In this document: positions 1-7,638 of the stretch, in pieces
Layout: each line of letters starts with the position of its first letter
Numbering within the stretch: position 1 is the stretch's first letter
Source of the DNA: JAEUPI01 sp046348365
GTDB taxonomy: Bacteria > Pseudomonadota > Gammaproteobacteria > Burkholderiales > Burkholderiaceae_C
NCBI GenBank assembly: GCA_046348365.1
Contig: JAXMEL010000003.1
Coordinates: 186,001 to 250,000, forward strand
Length of the DNA: 64,000 nt
Direction: 5' to 3'
Program-made: the position numbers and the translations under genes
Notes under the pieces: model-generated
Told to the model about the DNA's origin: nothing
Database searches by the model: none
Seen by the model: the letters and a program-made list of their open reading frames with translations, nothing else

Positions 1-517
1 GCAGTACCTGTCGTTCGTGCAGAAGGCCGACCGCGCCGCGCGCTGGCGGCGCCCCGGCGTGCGCGTCGGCCTCGCAGTCGCCGCAACCGTGTTGACGCTG
101 CTGCTGGCCGTGCAGTTCGCGCTGGCCGACCGCGACCAGATGGTGCTGCGCTGGCCGGCTGCGAAGCCGCTGCTGAGCGCGCTGTGCGACACGCTCGGCT
201 GCCGCATCGAACCGCTGCGGCGCATCGAGCGGCTGGCGGTGGAGAGCAGCGGCCTCACGCGCATCGGCGAGGGCCAGGTCTACCGCCTGGCGATGGTGCT
301 GCACAACCGCGGCGAACTGCCGCTGATGATCCCGGCGGTCGACCTCACGCTCACCGATTCGGGCGGCGCGCTGGTGTCGCGCCGAGTGCTCATGCCGCCC
401 GAACTCGGCGCCACCGGCACCACCATCGCCGCCGGGCAGGAGATGCCGCTGCAGGTGCTGCTGCGCTCCAACGACCGCCCGGTCACCGGCTACACGATCG
501 AGATCTTCTACCCCTGA
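1..517 (+). CDS. DUF3426 domain protein, 3' part only
   Basis: This is the C-terminal part of a gene that begins before the window; the frame is open from base 2 and ends at TGA 515-517. A hydrophobic segment (VGLAVAATVLTLLLAVQFAL) at about residues 23-42 of the visible part is a single membrane helix. It is followed by a domain with the invariant-looking LCDTLGC pair of cysteines and a beta-rich tail ending TIEIFYP. That arrangement is typical of DUF3426 proteins, which carry an N-terminal zinc ribbon (not visible here) and are often encoded after prmA in betaproteobacteria. Function is unknown; it is likely an inner-membrane protein with a periplasmic beta domain. Confidence 0.8.
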   Translation, partial: QYLSFVQKADRAARWRRPGVRVGLAVAATVLTLLLAVQFALADRDQMVLRWPAAKPLLSALCDTLGCRIEPLRRIERLAVESSGLTRIGEGQVYRLAMVLHNRGELPLMIPAVDLTLTDSGGALVSRRVLMPPELGATGTTIAAGQEMPLQVLLRSNDRPVTGYTIEIFYP

Positions 518-549
518 GGCCCTGAGGCGCTCGGCGCGCCGCGCACACC

Positions 550-1458
550 ATGTCCACGCTGATCTGCGGCTCGCTCGCCTTCGACACCATCACCGACTTC
601 CCCGGCCGCTTCGCGCAGCAGATCCTGCCCGATCAGGTGCACATCCTCAACGTGTCGTTCCTGGTGCCGACGCTGCGGCGCGAGTTCGGCGGCTGTGCGG
701 GCAACATCGCCTATTCGCTGAACCAGCTCGGCGGCACGCCGCTGGTGATGGCGGCGGTGGGCAGCGACGGCGCCGGCTACCTCGACCGCCTGCAGGGCTG
801 GGGGCTCGACACCTCGCTCGTGCGCACGGTCGGTGACAGCTACACCGCGCAGGCGATCATCATCACCGACACCGACAACAACCAGATCACCGCATTCCAC
901 CCCGGCGCGATGCAGCTCGCGCACGAAACCGTGGTGCCGGCGCGCGACGACATCGCGCTGGCGATCATCGCGCCCGACGGGCGCGACGCCATGCTCGAAC
1001 ACGCCGAACAGCTCGGCGAGCGACGCATCCCGTTCGTGTTCGACCCCGGCCAGGGGCTGCCGATGTTCAACGGCGCCGAGCTGTCGCGCTTCGTCGAGCA
1101 GGCGACCTGGGTCGCGGTCAACGACTACGAGGGCCAGATGCTGTGCGAGCGCATGGGCACCTCGCTCTCTGAGCTGTCGCGCTCGCACCTGCGCGGCATC
1201 GTCGTCACGCTGGGCGCGAACGGCTGCGACGTGTGGCAGCAGGGCGAGCGCACGCATGTGCCGGGCGTGGCCGCCACGGCGGTGGTCGACCCCACCGGCT
1301 GCGGCGACGCGTTTCGCGGGGCGCTGCTCTACGGCCTCGAGCGCGGCTGGCCGCTGCCGCGTTGCGTGACGCTGGGCAACCGCGTCGGCGCGCTGAAGAT
1401 CGCGCACCGCGGCGGGCAGAACCACCGCATCGACGCTGGCCTGGCGCATTCGGCCTGA
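550..1458 (+). CDS. PfkB-family carbohydrate/nucleoside kinase
   Basis: A 302-residue sugar or nucleoside kinase of the ribokinase (PfkB) fold. The N-terminal substrate motif GGCAGN lies at residues 47-52. The C-terminal PfkB signature DPTGCGDAF lies at about 247-255 and contains the catalytic Asp at about 253 and the anion-hole glycines. Closest family resemblance is to the adenosine-kinase/ribokinase-like enzymes of Burkholderiales, but substrate cannot be assigned from motifs alone. It starts 32 bp after the DUF3426 gene, so co-transcription is plausible. Confidence 0.88.
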   Translation: MSTLICGSLAFDTITDFPGRFAQQILPDQVHILNVSFLVPTLRREFGGCAGNIAYSLNQLGGTPLVMAAVGSDGAGYLDRLQGWGLDTSLVRTVGDSYTAQAIIITDTDNNQITAFHPGAMQLAHETVVPARDDIALAIIAPDGRDAMLEHAEQLGERRIPFVFDPGQGLPMFNGAELSRFVEQATWVAVNDYEGQMLCERMGTSLSELSRSHLRGIVVTLGANGCDVWQQGERTHVPGVAATAVVDPTGCGDAFRGALLYGLERGWPLPRCVTLGNRVGALKIAHRGGQNHRIDAGLAHSA

Positions 1459-1627
1459 GCCGATCGATGTTGCGTCGCCGCATCAGCAGCGACTGAGCCT
1501 CGTCAACCGCCGCCGGACTGCCGCGCACGGCCGGCGACGCATTGCGCCGCGGCAAGACCGCTCCGGCCCTGCCTCGCTCCAATGAATCCACGGCCATGTG
1601 GCCGGTCAATGTTTGAGAGTGAGAGAT

Positions 1628-2221
1628 ATGAAGATGCGCTGGATCGCCATCGTTGCTGCAGCCGCCGCCCTGGCGCCGGCTGCGTGGGCCCAGGACAGCG
1701 GCTCCTGGATCGTGAGGGCACGCGCGCTGAACCTGGATTCGGCCAACAAGGACAGCACCGGGCTGGGCCTGTCGATCAACAACAAGACCTTCCCCGAGTT
1801 CGACATCAGCTACTTCCTGTCGCCCAACCTGGCGGCAGAGCTGATCCTGACCTATCCGCAGAAGCAGGACGTGCGGCTGAACGGCAACAAGATCGGCTCG
1901 TTCAAGCACCTGCCGCCGACGTTGACGGCGCAGTACCACTTCACCGGCCTCGGCGGCTTCAGGCCCTACCTGGGCGCCGGCGTGAACTACACGCGCATCT
2001 CCAACGTCGACATCTTGAGCGGTGCGGCCGACCTGAAGCGCAACAGCTACGGCCTCGCGCTGCAGGCAGGCGCCGATGTGCCGCTGGGCGGCGGCTGGCT
2101 GGTGAACCTCGACGTCAAGAAGGTGCAGATCGGCACCAAGGTCTATGTCGGCGGTGCCGACAAGGGCAAGTTCAAGGTCGATCCGCTGCTGGTCGGCGTC
2201 GGCATCGGCAAGCGCTTCTGA
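1628..2221 (+). CDS. OmpW-family outer membrane protein
   Basis: A 197-residue protein with a signal peptide (MKMRWIAIVAAAAALAPAAWA, cleaved before QDSGSW). The mature part has alternating beta-strand patterns, the OmpW-like phrases VRARALNLDS, FPEFDISYF and HFTGLGGFRPYLGAGVNYT, and a C-terminal aromatic (GIGKRF) typical of barrels recognised by BamA. OmpW proteins form eight-stranded barrels for small hydrophobic molecules in the outer membrane. An in-frame ATG exists at 1598, but the start at 1628 places the signal peptide at the N-terminus and has a GAGAG ribosome site just upstream. It is likely a single-gene unit. Confidence 0.88.
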   Translation: MKMRWIAIVAAAAALAPAAWAQDSGSWIVRARALNLDSANKDSTGLGLSINNKTFPEFDISYFLSPNLAAELILTYPQKQDVRLNGNKIGSFKHLPPTLTAQYHFTGLGGFRPYLGAGVNYTRISNVDILSGAADLKRNSYGLALQAGADVPLGGGWLVNLDVKKVQIGTKVYVGGADKGKFKVDPLLVGVGIGKRF

Positions 2222-2236
2222 TCCCCGAGGCGCGAG

Positions 2237-2259
2237 CGCGCTGCGTGCCGCGCAGCGCG
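2237..2259. terminator. Hairpin between convergent ompW-like gene and fau
   Basis: A perfect 9-bp inverted repeat (CGCGCTGCG, 2237-2245, pairing with 2251-2259) with a 5-nt loop lies between the two convergent stops. No clear U tract follows, so it may act as a bidirectional or Rho-assisted terminator. Confidence 0.45.
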
Positions 2260-2273
2260 TTGGCGCCGGCGCA

Positions 2274-2870
2274 TCAATCGGGCTGCTGCCACGCCACGCC
2301 CTCGTCGGTGAGGACGGCGTCGAGCGGCACGTCGTGAGGCTCGGGCTGCAGCCATGGAATGAAGCCGTGGCTGTAGCCCACGCCCACGGTGTACGGTCGC
2401 GGGCGCAGCGCAGCTAGCGTGCGGTCGTAGAAGCCGCCGCCATAGCCCAGCCGCGTGCCCCGCGGCCCGAAGCCCACGCACGGCACCAGCAGCAGCGTCG
2501 GCTCGAACTGCGGCGTGTCTTTCGGCTTCGGAATGCCGTAGGCATCGTCTTCCATCGGGCAGCCCGGGAACCAGACGTGGAACCGCAGCTGCTTGGTCTC
2601 GCGGTCGATCACCGGCAACCCGATGCGGCGGTCGTCCTCGGCTTCGCTCCAGCGATACAGCGCCGGCAACGCGTCGAACTCGCCCTTGATCGGCCAATAG
2701 GCGCCGATGCTGCAGTCGGGGCGCGTGACGAGCCAGACGCGCAGCACCTCCTGCAGATGCATCGCGCGCTGGTGGCGATCGATCATCGCCTGGCGCTCGG
2801 CCTGCAGCTGCTTGCGCAACGTGGCCTTGTCGCGCGCCGGCTCGAAGGGCGACCTGAACGATCCGGTCAT
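2274..2870 (-). CDS. fau: 5-formyltetrahydrofolate cyclo-ligase
   Basis: A 198-residue protein of the YgfA/MTHFS family, which uses ATP to convert 5-formyl-THF to 5,10-methenyl-THF and so recycles folate. The N-terminal KATLRKQLQAERQAM helix, the central IGAYWPIKGEFD stretch and the phosphate-binding GYGGGFYDRTLA motif near residue 150 identify the family. It converges with the ompW-like gene and is divergent from the TfoX-N gene. No 6S RNA gene is visible beside it, unlike the gammaproteobacterial ssrS-ygfA arrangement. Confidence 0.92.
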   Translation of the reverse strand: MTGSFRSPFEPARDKATLRKQLQAERQAMIDRHQRAMHLQEVLRVWLVTRPDCSIGAYWPIKGEFDALPALYRWSEAEDDRRIGLPVIDRETKQLRFHVWFPGCPMEDDAYGIPKPKDTPQFEPTLLLVPCVGFGPRGTRLGYGGGFYDRTLAALRPRPYTVGVGYSHGFIPWLQPEPHDVPLDAVLTDEGVAWQQPD

Positions 2871-2893
2871 CAGCGCCTGCCCGGCCGTCCGAA

Positions 2894-2944
2894 GGGCGCT
2901 GAGCGCCCTCTTGGGGGGCAGCGAACGAAGTGAGCTTGGGGGCC
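2894..2944. repeat. Dispersed palindromic repeat of Burkholderiales type
   Basis: The divergent gap between fau and the TfoX-N gene holds a hairpin GGGCGCTGAGCGCCC (2894-2908) followed by a G-run and the phrase GCAGCGAACGAAGTGAGC ending in a second G-run. From memory, near-identical strings recur in intergenic regions of Comamonadaceae-related genomes. Only one copy is present in this window, so repetition is inferred rather than seen. Confidence 0.5.
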
Positions 2945-2992
2945 CATGTCAACATTGTGCCGCCGCGCACGGTGCCCGCCTAAACTGGTTTC

Positions 2993-3433
2993 ATGCCCGC
3001 ACCGCCCGCGCTCGTGGCGCATTGCCTGGAACTGCTGGCGCCGCTCGGCGCCGCGCGTTCGCGCCGCATGTTCGGCGGCTGGGGTCTTTACGTCGACGGC
3101 CTCTTCATCGCGCTGATCAGCGGCGAAGCGCTGTACCTCAAGGCCGACGATCAAACCCGCGCCGCGTTCGAGCGCGCCGGCAGCGAGCCGTTCACCTACG
3201 CGAGCCGCGACCGCGGCATGGTGACGCTGGGCTACTGGAGCGCGCCCGACGAGGCGATGGACTCGCCGCAGGCCATGCAGCCCTGGGCGCGGCTCGCGCT
3301 GGCCTCGGCCGTGCGGGCCCAGGCGGCGAGGCGCTCGCCCGTGCCGCGCAAGACGCGCGCCGCCGCGCGCAAGGCACCGGCCTCGAAGCCGCCGAGCGCG
3401 GCGCGCAAACGCACGCCGGCCGGCCGCGGCTGA
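2993..3433 (+). CDS. TfoX N-terminal domain protein
   Basis: A 146-residue protein whose first 100 residues match the TfoX/Sxy N-terminal domain (RRMFGGWGLYVDGLFIALI, then LYLKADDQTRAAFERAG and a conserved MVTLGYW). In gammaproteobacteria full-length TfoX controls competence, but stand-alone N-domains such as this are of unknown role and widespread. The last 40 residues are a low-complexity Lys/Arg/Ala/Pro tail. The last 202 bases overlap the 3' end of the DUF2917 gene on the other strand. Confidence 0.82.
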   Translation: MPAPPALVAHCLELLAPLGAARSRRMFGGWGLYVDGLFIALISGEALYLKADDQTRAAFERAGSEPFTYASRDRGMVTLGYWSAPDEAMDSPQAMQPWARLALASAVRAQAARRSPVPRKTRAAARKAPASKPPSAARKRTPAGRG

Positions 3434-3690
3434 TCGGCCCGCCACAGCAGGCGCGACACACCGTCGGCGGCCCAGGGCTCCACCAACACCGCGTCACCGG
3501 CGCGCAGCCGCAGCTCCTGCCCGGCAGCCAGCACGTGGTCGTCGATCTGGCCGTCCCGGGTCAGCCAGACCATGCCCCCGGCCACCTGCAGGCGGCCCGG
3601 CTGCGCGGCCCGCAGCCGACGCGCATCGCGCAAGGTCCAGGGCCCCGCGCGCAAGGCCTGAAGCTCCGATCTTCCATACGCAACCATCAT
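3232..3690 (-). CDS. DUF2917 family protein
   Basis: A predicted 152-residue protein. The first 75 residues carry the DUF2917 pattern: GRLQVAGGMVWLTRDGQIDD, then DHVLAAGQELRLRAGDAVLVEP, a small cupin-like beta domain. DUF2917 genes commonly sit next to and opposite a LysR regulator, as here, so this may be its target. An ATG at 3717 is in frame, but the tandem ATGs at 3690 and 3687 have a GGGAG ribosome site. The C-terminal half is Ala/Arg-rich and overlaps the TfoX-N gene by 202 bp antiparallel, so the true reading of that tail is uncertain. Confidence 0.72.
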   Translation of the reverse strand: MMVAYGRSELQALRAGPWTLRDARRLRAAQPGRLQVAGGMVWLTRDGQIDDHVLAAGQELRLRAGDAVLVEPWAADGVSRLLWRADQPRPAGVRLRAALGGFEAGALRAAARVLRGTGERLAAWARTAEASASRAQGCMACGESIASSGALQ

Positions 3691-3777
3691 CAATCTCCCG
3701 CTCCGGTGCGCGGCCAAGGCGTGGGCACGTCAGGATCGCGCACGAAGAATGATCCACAATCCGCGCCGACGATGCCA

Positions 3778-3801
3778 ATGAAATCGGCTCACTGCATTCA
3801 T
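3778..3801. promoter_or_regulatory. Possible LysR operator in divergent gap
   Basis: The 122-bp gap between the DUF2917 gene and lysR holds the dyad ATGAA-N14-TTCAT, just upstream of the regulator's start. Divergent LysR systems usually have such T-rich/A-rich dyads in the shared promoter. This rests on symmetry alone. Confidence 0.25.
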
Positions 3802-3812
3802 TCAGCGCACGC

Positions 3813-4775
3813 ATGAATCAACGCCATCCGCGACCGCTGAGCCTCGACAGCCTGCGCACCTTCGAAGCGGTGGCGCGGCGGCTGTCGTTCAGCGCCGCGG
3901 CCGAGGAGCTGCATCTCACGCAACCCGCCATCAGCCGCCAGATCAAGGCGCTGGAGGACGAGCTCGGCACGCCGCTGTTCGTGCGCGGCACGCGCCGGGT
4001 CGAGCTGAGCGCAGCCGGGGCCACGCTGCGCCATGCCGCGCTGCCGCTGCTCGACGGCCTCGATCGCGCGGTGCGCGAGATCCGCCAGCGCCGCGGCAGG
4101 CCCCAGGTGAGCCTGTCGACGTTTCCGTCGTTTGCCACGCTGTGGCTGCTGCCGCGGCTGGCGGAGTTCCAGAAGTCGCAGCCGCCGTTCGACATCCGCA
4201 TCGCCGCCCACGACCGGCTCAACGAGCTGGACGAGCCCGAGCTGGATCTGCTGTTGCGCTACTGCCTGCCCGAGACGGCGCCGACGATCGCCGAGCGGCT
4301 GTTCGGCGAGCTGCTCACGCCGGTGGCCAGCCCGCGCCTGCTCGAACAAAGCCGCAACGGCCAGGCGCCGCCGCTGGTGCAGCCTGCCGATCTCGCACGG
4401 CACGTGCTGCTCGAGGAAGACGATCCGCGATCGACCTCGGGCTTTCGCGTCAGCTGGCGCCGCTGGCTGGGCAGCCAGGGGCTGGGCGCGCTGGAGCCGC
4501 GTGGCTGGATCTACCTGAACTACACACACCAGCAGGTGCAGGGCGCGCTGGCCGGCCAGGGCATCGCGCTGGCGCGCATGCCGCTGGTGCACGATCTGCT
4601 CGGGCGCGGCGAGCTGATCGAGCTGTTCGACGGCCGCTGCCGGCTGGGCTCGGAATCCACCTACTACCTGATCGAGATGCCGCTGGCCACACAGCGCGCC
4701 GAGATGGCCCAGTGCGCCGACTGGATCCGCCATGAGGCGGCGCGCACGCGCGCAGCGCTCGGCGAGACGCCCTAA
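3813..4775 (+). CDS. LysR-family transcriptional regulator (GcvA-like)
   Basis: A 320-residue regulator. The N-terminal winged helix spans about residues 9-68, with the recognition segment SFSAAAEELHLTQPAISRQI and the GTPLFVRGTRRVELS wing. The remainder is a type-2 periplasmic-binding-fold effector domain, with STFPSFATLWLLPRL at the typical start and a GcvA-like composition. The effector is unknown. It is transcribed away from the DUF2917 gene, which it may control, and toward the glutathione S-transferase. Confidence 0.93.
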   Translation: MNQRHPRPLSLDSLRTFEAVARRLSFSAAAEELHLTQPAISRQIKALEDELGTPLFVRGTRRVELSAAGATLRHAALPLLDGLDRAVREIRQRRGRPQVSLSTFPSFATLWLLPRLAEFQKSQPPFDIRIAAHDRLNELDEPELDLLLRYCLPETAPTIAERLFGELLTPVASPRLLEQSRNGQAPPLVQPADLARHVLLEEDDPRSTSGFRVSWRRWLGSQGLGALEPRGWIYLNYTHQQVQGALAGQGIALARMPLVHDLLGRGELIELFDGRCRLGSESTYYLIEMPLATQRAEMAQCADWIRHEAARTRAALGETP

Positions 4776-4816
4776 CATCGTCGCTGCCCCATCGCGGCGC
4801 ACTCGCGGAACCCAAC

Positions 4817-5500
4817 ATGCAGCTTCTGATCGGCAACAAGAACTACTCGTCGTGGTCGATGCGCCCCTGGGTGCTGATGCGCCACTTCGGCATCCCGTTC
4901 GACGAGGTGATGGTGCGCTTCGATGCGATGGCGGCCGGCTCGCGCTTCAAGCAGCGCGTGACGCAGGTGTCGCCGGCCGGGCGCGTGCCGGTGCTCGTCG
5001 ACGGCGACCTCGTGGTGTGGGACACGCTGGCGATCGCCGAGTATCTGGCCGAGCGATTCCCGCAACATGCGCTGTGGCCGCGCGACGCGAAGCAGCGCGC
5101 ACGCGCACGTTCGCTGAGCGCCGAGATGCACGCCGGCTTCTCTGCCCTGCGCAGCCACTTCCCGCAGAACCTCGAGGCCTCGCTGCCCGAGGTCGGCCGG
5201 CGCGTGCTGGCCGAGCAGGCCGGCGTGCGCGACGACCTGCAGCGCATCGGCCAGATGTGGAGCGATGCGCTGGCGGCCAGCGGCGGGGCGTTCCTGTTCG
5301 GCGCCTTCGGCATCGTCGATGCGTTCTACGCGCCGGTCGCCGGGCGCATCCGCACCTACGGCCTGCCCTTGCCCGACGCGGCCGCCGCCTATGCGCAGCG
5401 CCTGCTCGCCAGCCCCGGCGTGGCGGCTTGGATACAAGAGGCGCTCGCCGAGAAGGACTTCCTCGACTTCGAGGAGCCGTACCGCACCTCGCGCGAGTGA
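4817..5500 (+). CDS. Glutathione S-transferase family protein
   Basis: A 227-residue protein with a thioredoxin-fold N-terminal domain starting MQLLIGNKNYSSWSMRPW; the Ser/Trp-rich SSWS region is at the usual catalytic site, and the conserved VPVLVDGDLVVWDTLAIAEYL follows with the gamma-glutamyl-binding segment. The C-terminal all-helical domain follows. It belongs to the bacterial GSTs whose members include the YfcF/zeta-like subgroups; substrate unknown. It starts 41 bp after lysR in the same direction. Confidence 0.9.
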   Translation: MQLLIGNKNYSSWSMRPWVLMRHFGIPFDEVMVRFDAMAAGSRFKQRVTQVSPAGRVPVLVDGDLVVWDTLAIAEYLAERFPQHALWPRDAKQRARARSLSAEMHAGFSALRSHFPQNLEASLPEVGRRVLAEQAGVRDDLQRIGQMWSDALAASGGAFLFGAFGIVDAFYAPVAGRIRTYGLPLPDAAAAYAQRLLASPGVAAWIQEALAEKDFLDFEEPYRTSRE

Positions 5501-5596
5501 GCCCAAGCGCGGCTGCGCTAAAGTGCAGCCCATTCGCGATGCTCGGGCGGCGCTGCGGTCGGCGGCGCGAGTGAGCCGAGCGTTCCTCGGGTTTCG

Positions 5597-7615
5597 ATGC
5601 CACATCCCCTGCTGCACGGTCCGACCCTCCGCGGCTGGCTTGCCGCGCTGGCGCTGACCCTCTTCGGCGCGATGGCCACCGCGGCGACGCCGCCCGCCGA
5701 CCCGATCAACGACGCCCGCGAGGCGCTGCGCAAGCGCGACGGCAAGCGCCTGGCGCAGCTGCGCAGCAGCACGCGCGCCGAGTCGCATCCGCTGGCGATG
5801 TGGGTCGACTACTGGGAGCTCGGCAACCGCATCACCGAGGCCCGCGCCGAAGAAGTGGATGCCTTCTACGCGCGCTGGGCCGGCAGCTACGTGGAAGACC
5901 GCCTGCGCAACGACTGGCTGCTCGAACTCGGGCGCCGCCGCGAATGGAGCGCGCTCGCGCGCGACTATCCGCGCTTTCGCATGAACGACGACCGCGAGGT
6001 CAGCTGCTACTGGCAGCTGACCGAGCATCTCGCCGGCCGCACGCAGCGCGACGCCGCGCGCGCGCTGTGGTTCGGCCAGCGCGACGCCGACGACGGCTGC
6101 GCGCAGCTGGCCAGCGCGATGGTCGAGGCCAAGGTCTTCACGCCCGACGACGTGTGGATGAAGCTGCGCCTGGCCATCGAGCAGGGCCGCGCGCGCGTGG
6201 CGCGCAACGTGGCGGCGCTGGTCGACCGCCAGGCTGCCGCCGACGTGACCGAGCTGCTCGACAACCCGGTGCGCTTCCTGCGCCGCCAGAGCGGCACGCC
6301 GTCGCGCCAGCATCAGGAGCTGATCGCGCTGGCGCTGCTGCGTGCGGCCACCAGCGACCCCGAGGCCGCTGCCGCGCTGATGGACGAGCGCTGGCAGGCC
6401 GCCGTCGGCCGAGCGCGCGCGGCCTGGGTCTGGGCGGCGATCGGCAAGCAGGCGGCGCTGAAGCTGTCGAACGACGCGCCCGGACACTTCCGCCGCGCGT
6501 GGAGCCCGCTGCCCGGCACGCCGCGCGACGCCGGATGGACCGACGACATGCTCGCCTGGGCCGTGCGCAGCGCGCTGCGCGCCGGCCAGGCCGACCGCTG
6601 GCCGATGGTGCTGCGCGCGATCGACGCGATGTCGGAGGCCGAACGCCGCGAGGCGGCCTGGGTCTACTGGCGCGCCCGCGCGCTCGCCGCCACCGCTGCC
6701 GAGGGCGAACCCGGCGACGCGCAGCGCGACCAGGCGCGCGAGCTGTACGCGTCGATCTCGGGCCCGTTCACCTTCTACGGCAAGCTGGCCTCCGAGGAAC
6801 TCGGCTTCGTGCCCGAGCTGCCCGGGCTCGACCCCACGCCGAGCGACGCCGATCTCGAGCAGGCGCGCGCCAACCCCGGCTTCGCGCGCGCGCTGCAGCT
6901 GATCGCGCTGGGCCTGCGCGCCGAGGGCGTGCGCGAGTGGAACTTCACGCTGCGCGGCATGTCGGACCGCCAGCTCTTCGCCGCCGCAGCGCTGGCCTGC
7001 GAACGCGAGGTGTGGGACCGCTGCATCAACACCAGCGACCGCACGCGCAGCGAAGTGGACGTGCAGCAGCGCTACCCGACGCCCTATCGCGACGTGGTGA
7101 TCGCGCGCAGCCAGGAGGCGGGGCTCGATCCGGCCTATGTGTACGGGCTGATCCGGCAGGAGTCGCGCTTCATCTCCGATGCGCGTTCCAGCGTCGGCGC
7201 GAGCGGGCTGATGCAGCTGATGCCCGGCACCGCGCGCTGGGTCGCGCGCAAGGCGTCGGTCGACTACAAGCCCGAGCAGATCGTCGATCCGTCGTTCAAC
7301 CTGAAGCTCGGCACCACCTACCTCAAGCTCGTGCTGGAGGACTTCGGTGGCTCGCAGGCCATGGCCGCAGCGGCCTACAACGCCGGCCCGAGCCGCCCGC
7401 GGCGCTGGCGCGAGGGGCCGGCGATCGAGCCCTCGATCTGGGCCGAGAACATCCCGTTCAACGAGACCCGCGACTACGTGAAGAAGGTGCTGTCCAACGC
7501 GGCGGTCTACGCCGCGCTGCTGAGCGGCCGCAGCGTGTCGCTGAAGGCCTGGCTCGGCACGCCGATCGGGCCGCGCGAGGCCAGCGCGCCGGCGATCGAC
7601 ACGGAGCTGCCCTGA
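5597..7615 (+). CDS. slt: Soluble lytic murein transglycosylase
   Basis: A 672-residue periplasmic enzyme that cleaves peptidoglycan glycan strands to 1,6-anhydro products. It has a signal peptide (about residues 1-30, ending MATAA), a long superhelical U-domain to about residue 490, and a C-terminal goose-lysozyme-like catalytic domain. The catalytic Glu is about residue 522 in YGLIRQESRF, followed by GASGLMQLMPGTA, FNLKLGTTYL and AAAYNAGPSR, the standard Slt motifs. Its products feed the AmpD recycling step encoded near 48 kb. The cca gene follows after 23 bp. Confidence 0.95.
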   Translation: MPHPLLHGPTLRGWLAALALTLFGAMATAATPPADPINDAREALRKRDGKRLAQLRSSTRAESHPLAMWVDYWELGNRITEARAEEVDAFYARWAGSYVEDRLRNDWLLELGRRREWSALARDYPRFRMNDDREVSCYWQLTEHLAGRTQRDAARALWFGQRDADDGCAQLASAMVEAKVFTPDDVWMKLRLAIEQGRARVARNVAALVDRQAAADVTELLDNPVRFLRRQSGTPSRQHQELIALALLRAATSDPEAAAALMDERWQAAVGRARAAWVWAAIGKQAALKLSNDAPGHFRRAWSPLPGTPRDAGWTDDMLAWAVRSALRAGQADRWPMVLRAIDAMSEAERREAAWVYWRARALAATAAEGEPGDAQRDQARELYASISGPFTFYGKLASEELGFVPELPGLDPTPSDADLEQARANPGFARALQLIALGLRAEGVREWNFTLRGMSDRQLFAAAALACEREVWDRCINTSDRTRSEVDVQQRYPTPYRDVVIARSQEAGLDPAYVYGLIRQESRFISDARSSVGASGLMQLMPGTARWVARKASVDYKPEQIVDPSFNLKLGTTYLKLVLEDFGGSQAMAAAAYNAGPSRPRRWREGPAIEPSIWAENIPFNETRDYVKKVLSNAAVYAALLSGRSVSLKAWLGTPIGPREASAPAIDTELP

Positions 7616-7638
7616 CGGGCCGCGCCGCGGCGCCTGCC

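Noticed and set aside
2871..2992. A 6S RNA gene beside fau
   Set aside because: The gap is only 122 bases and is filled by the palindromic repeat; no 6S-like bubble structure is possible at full length.
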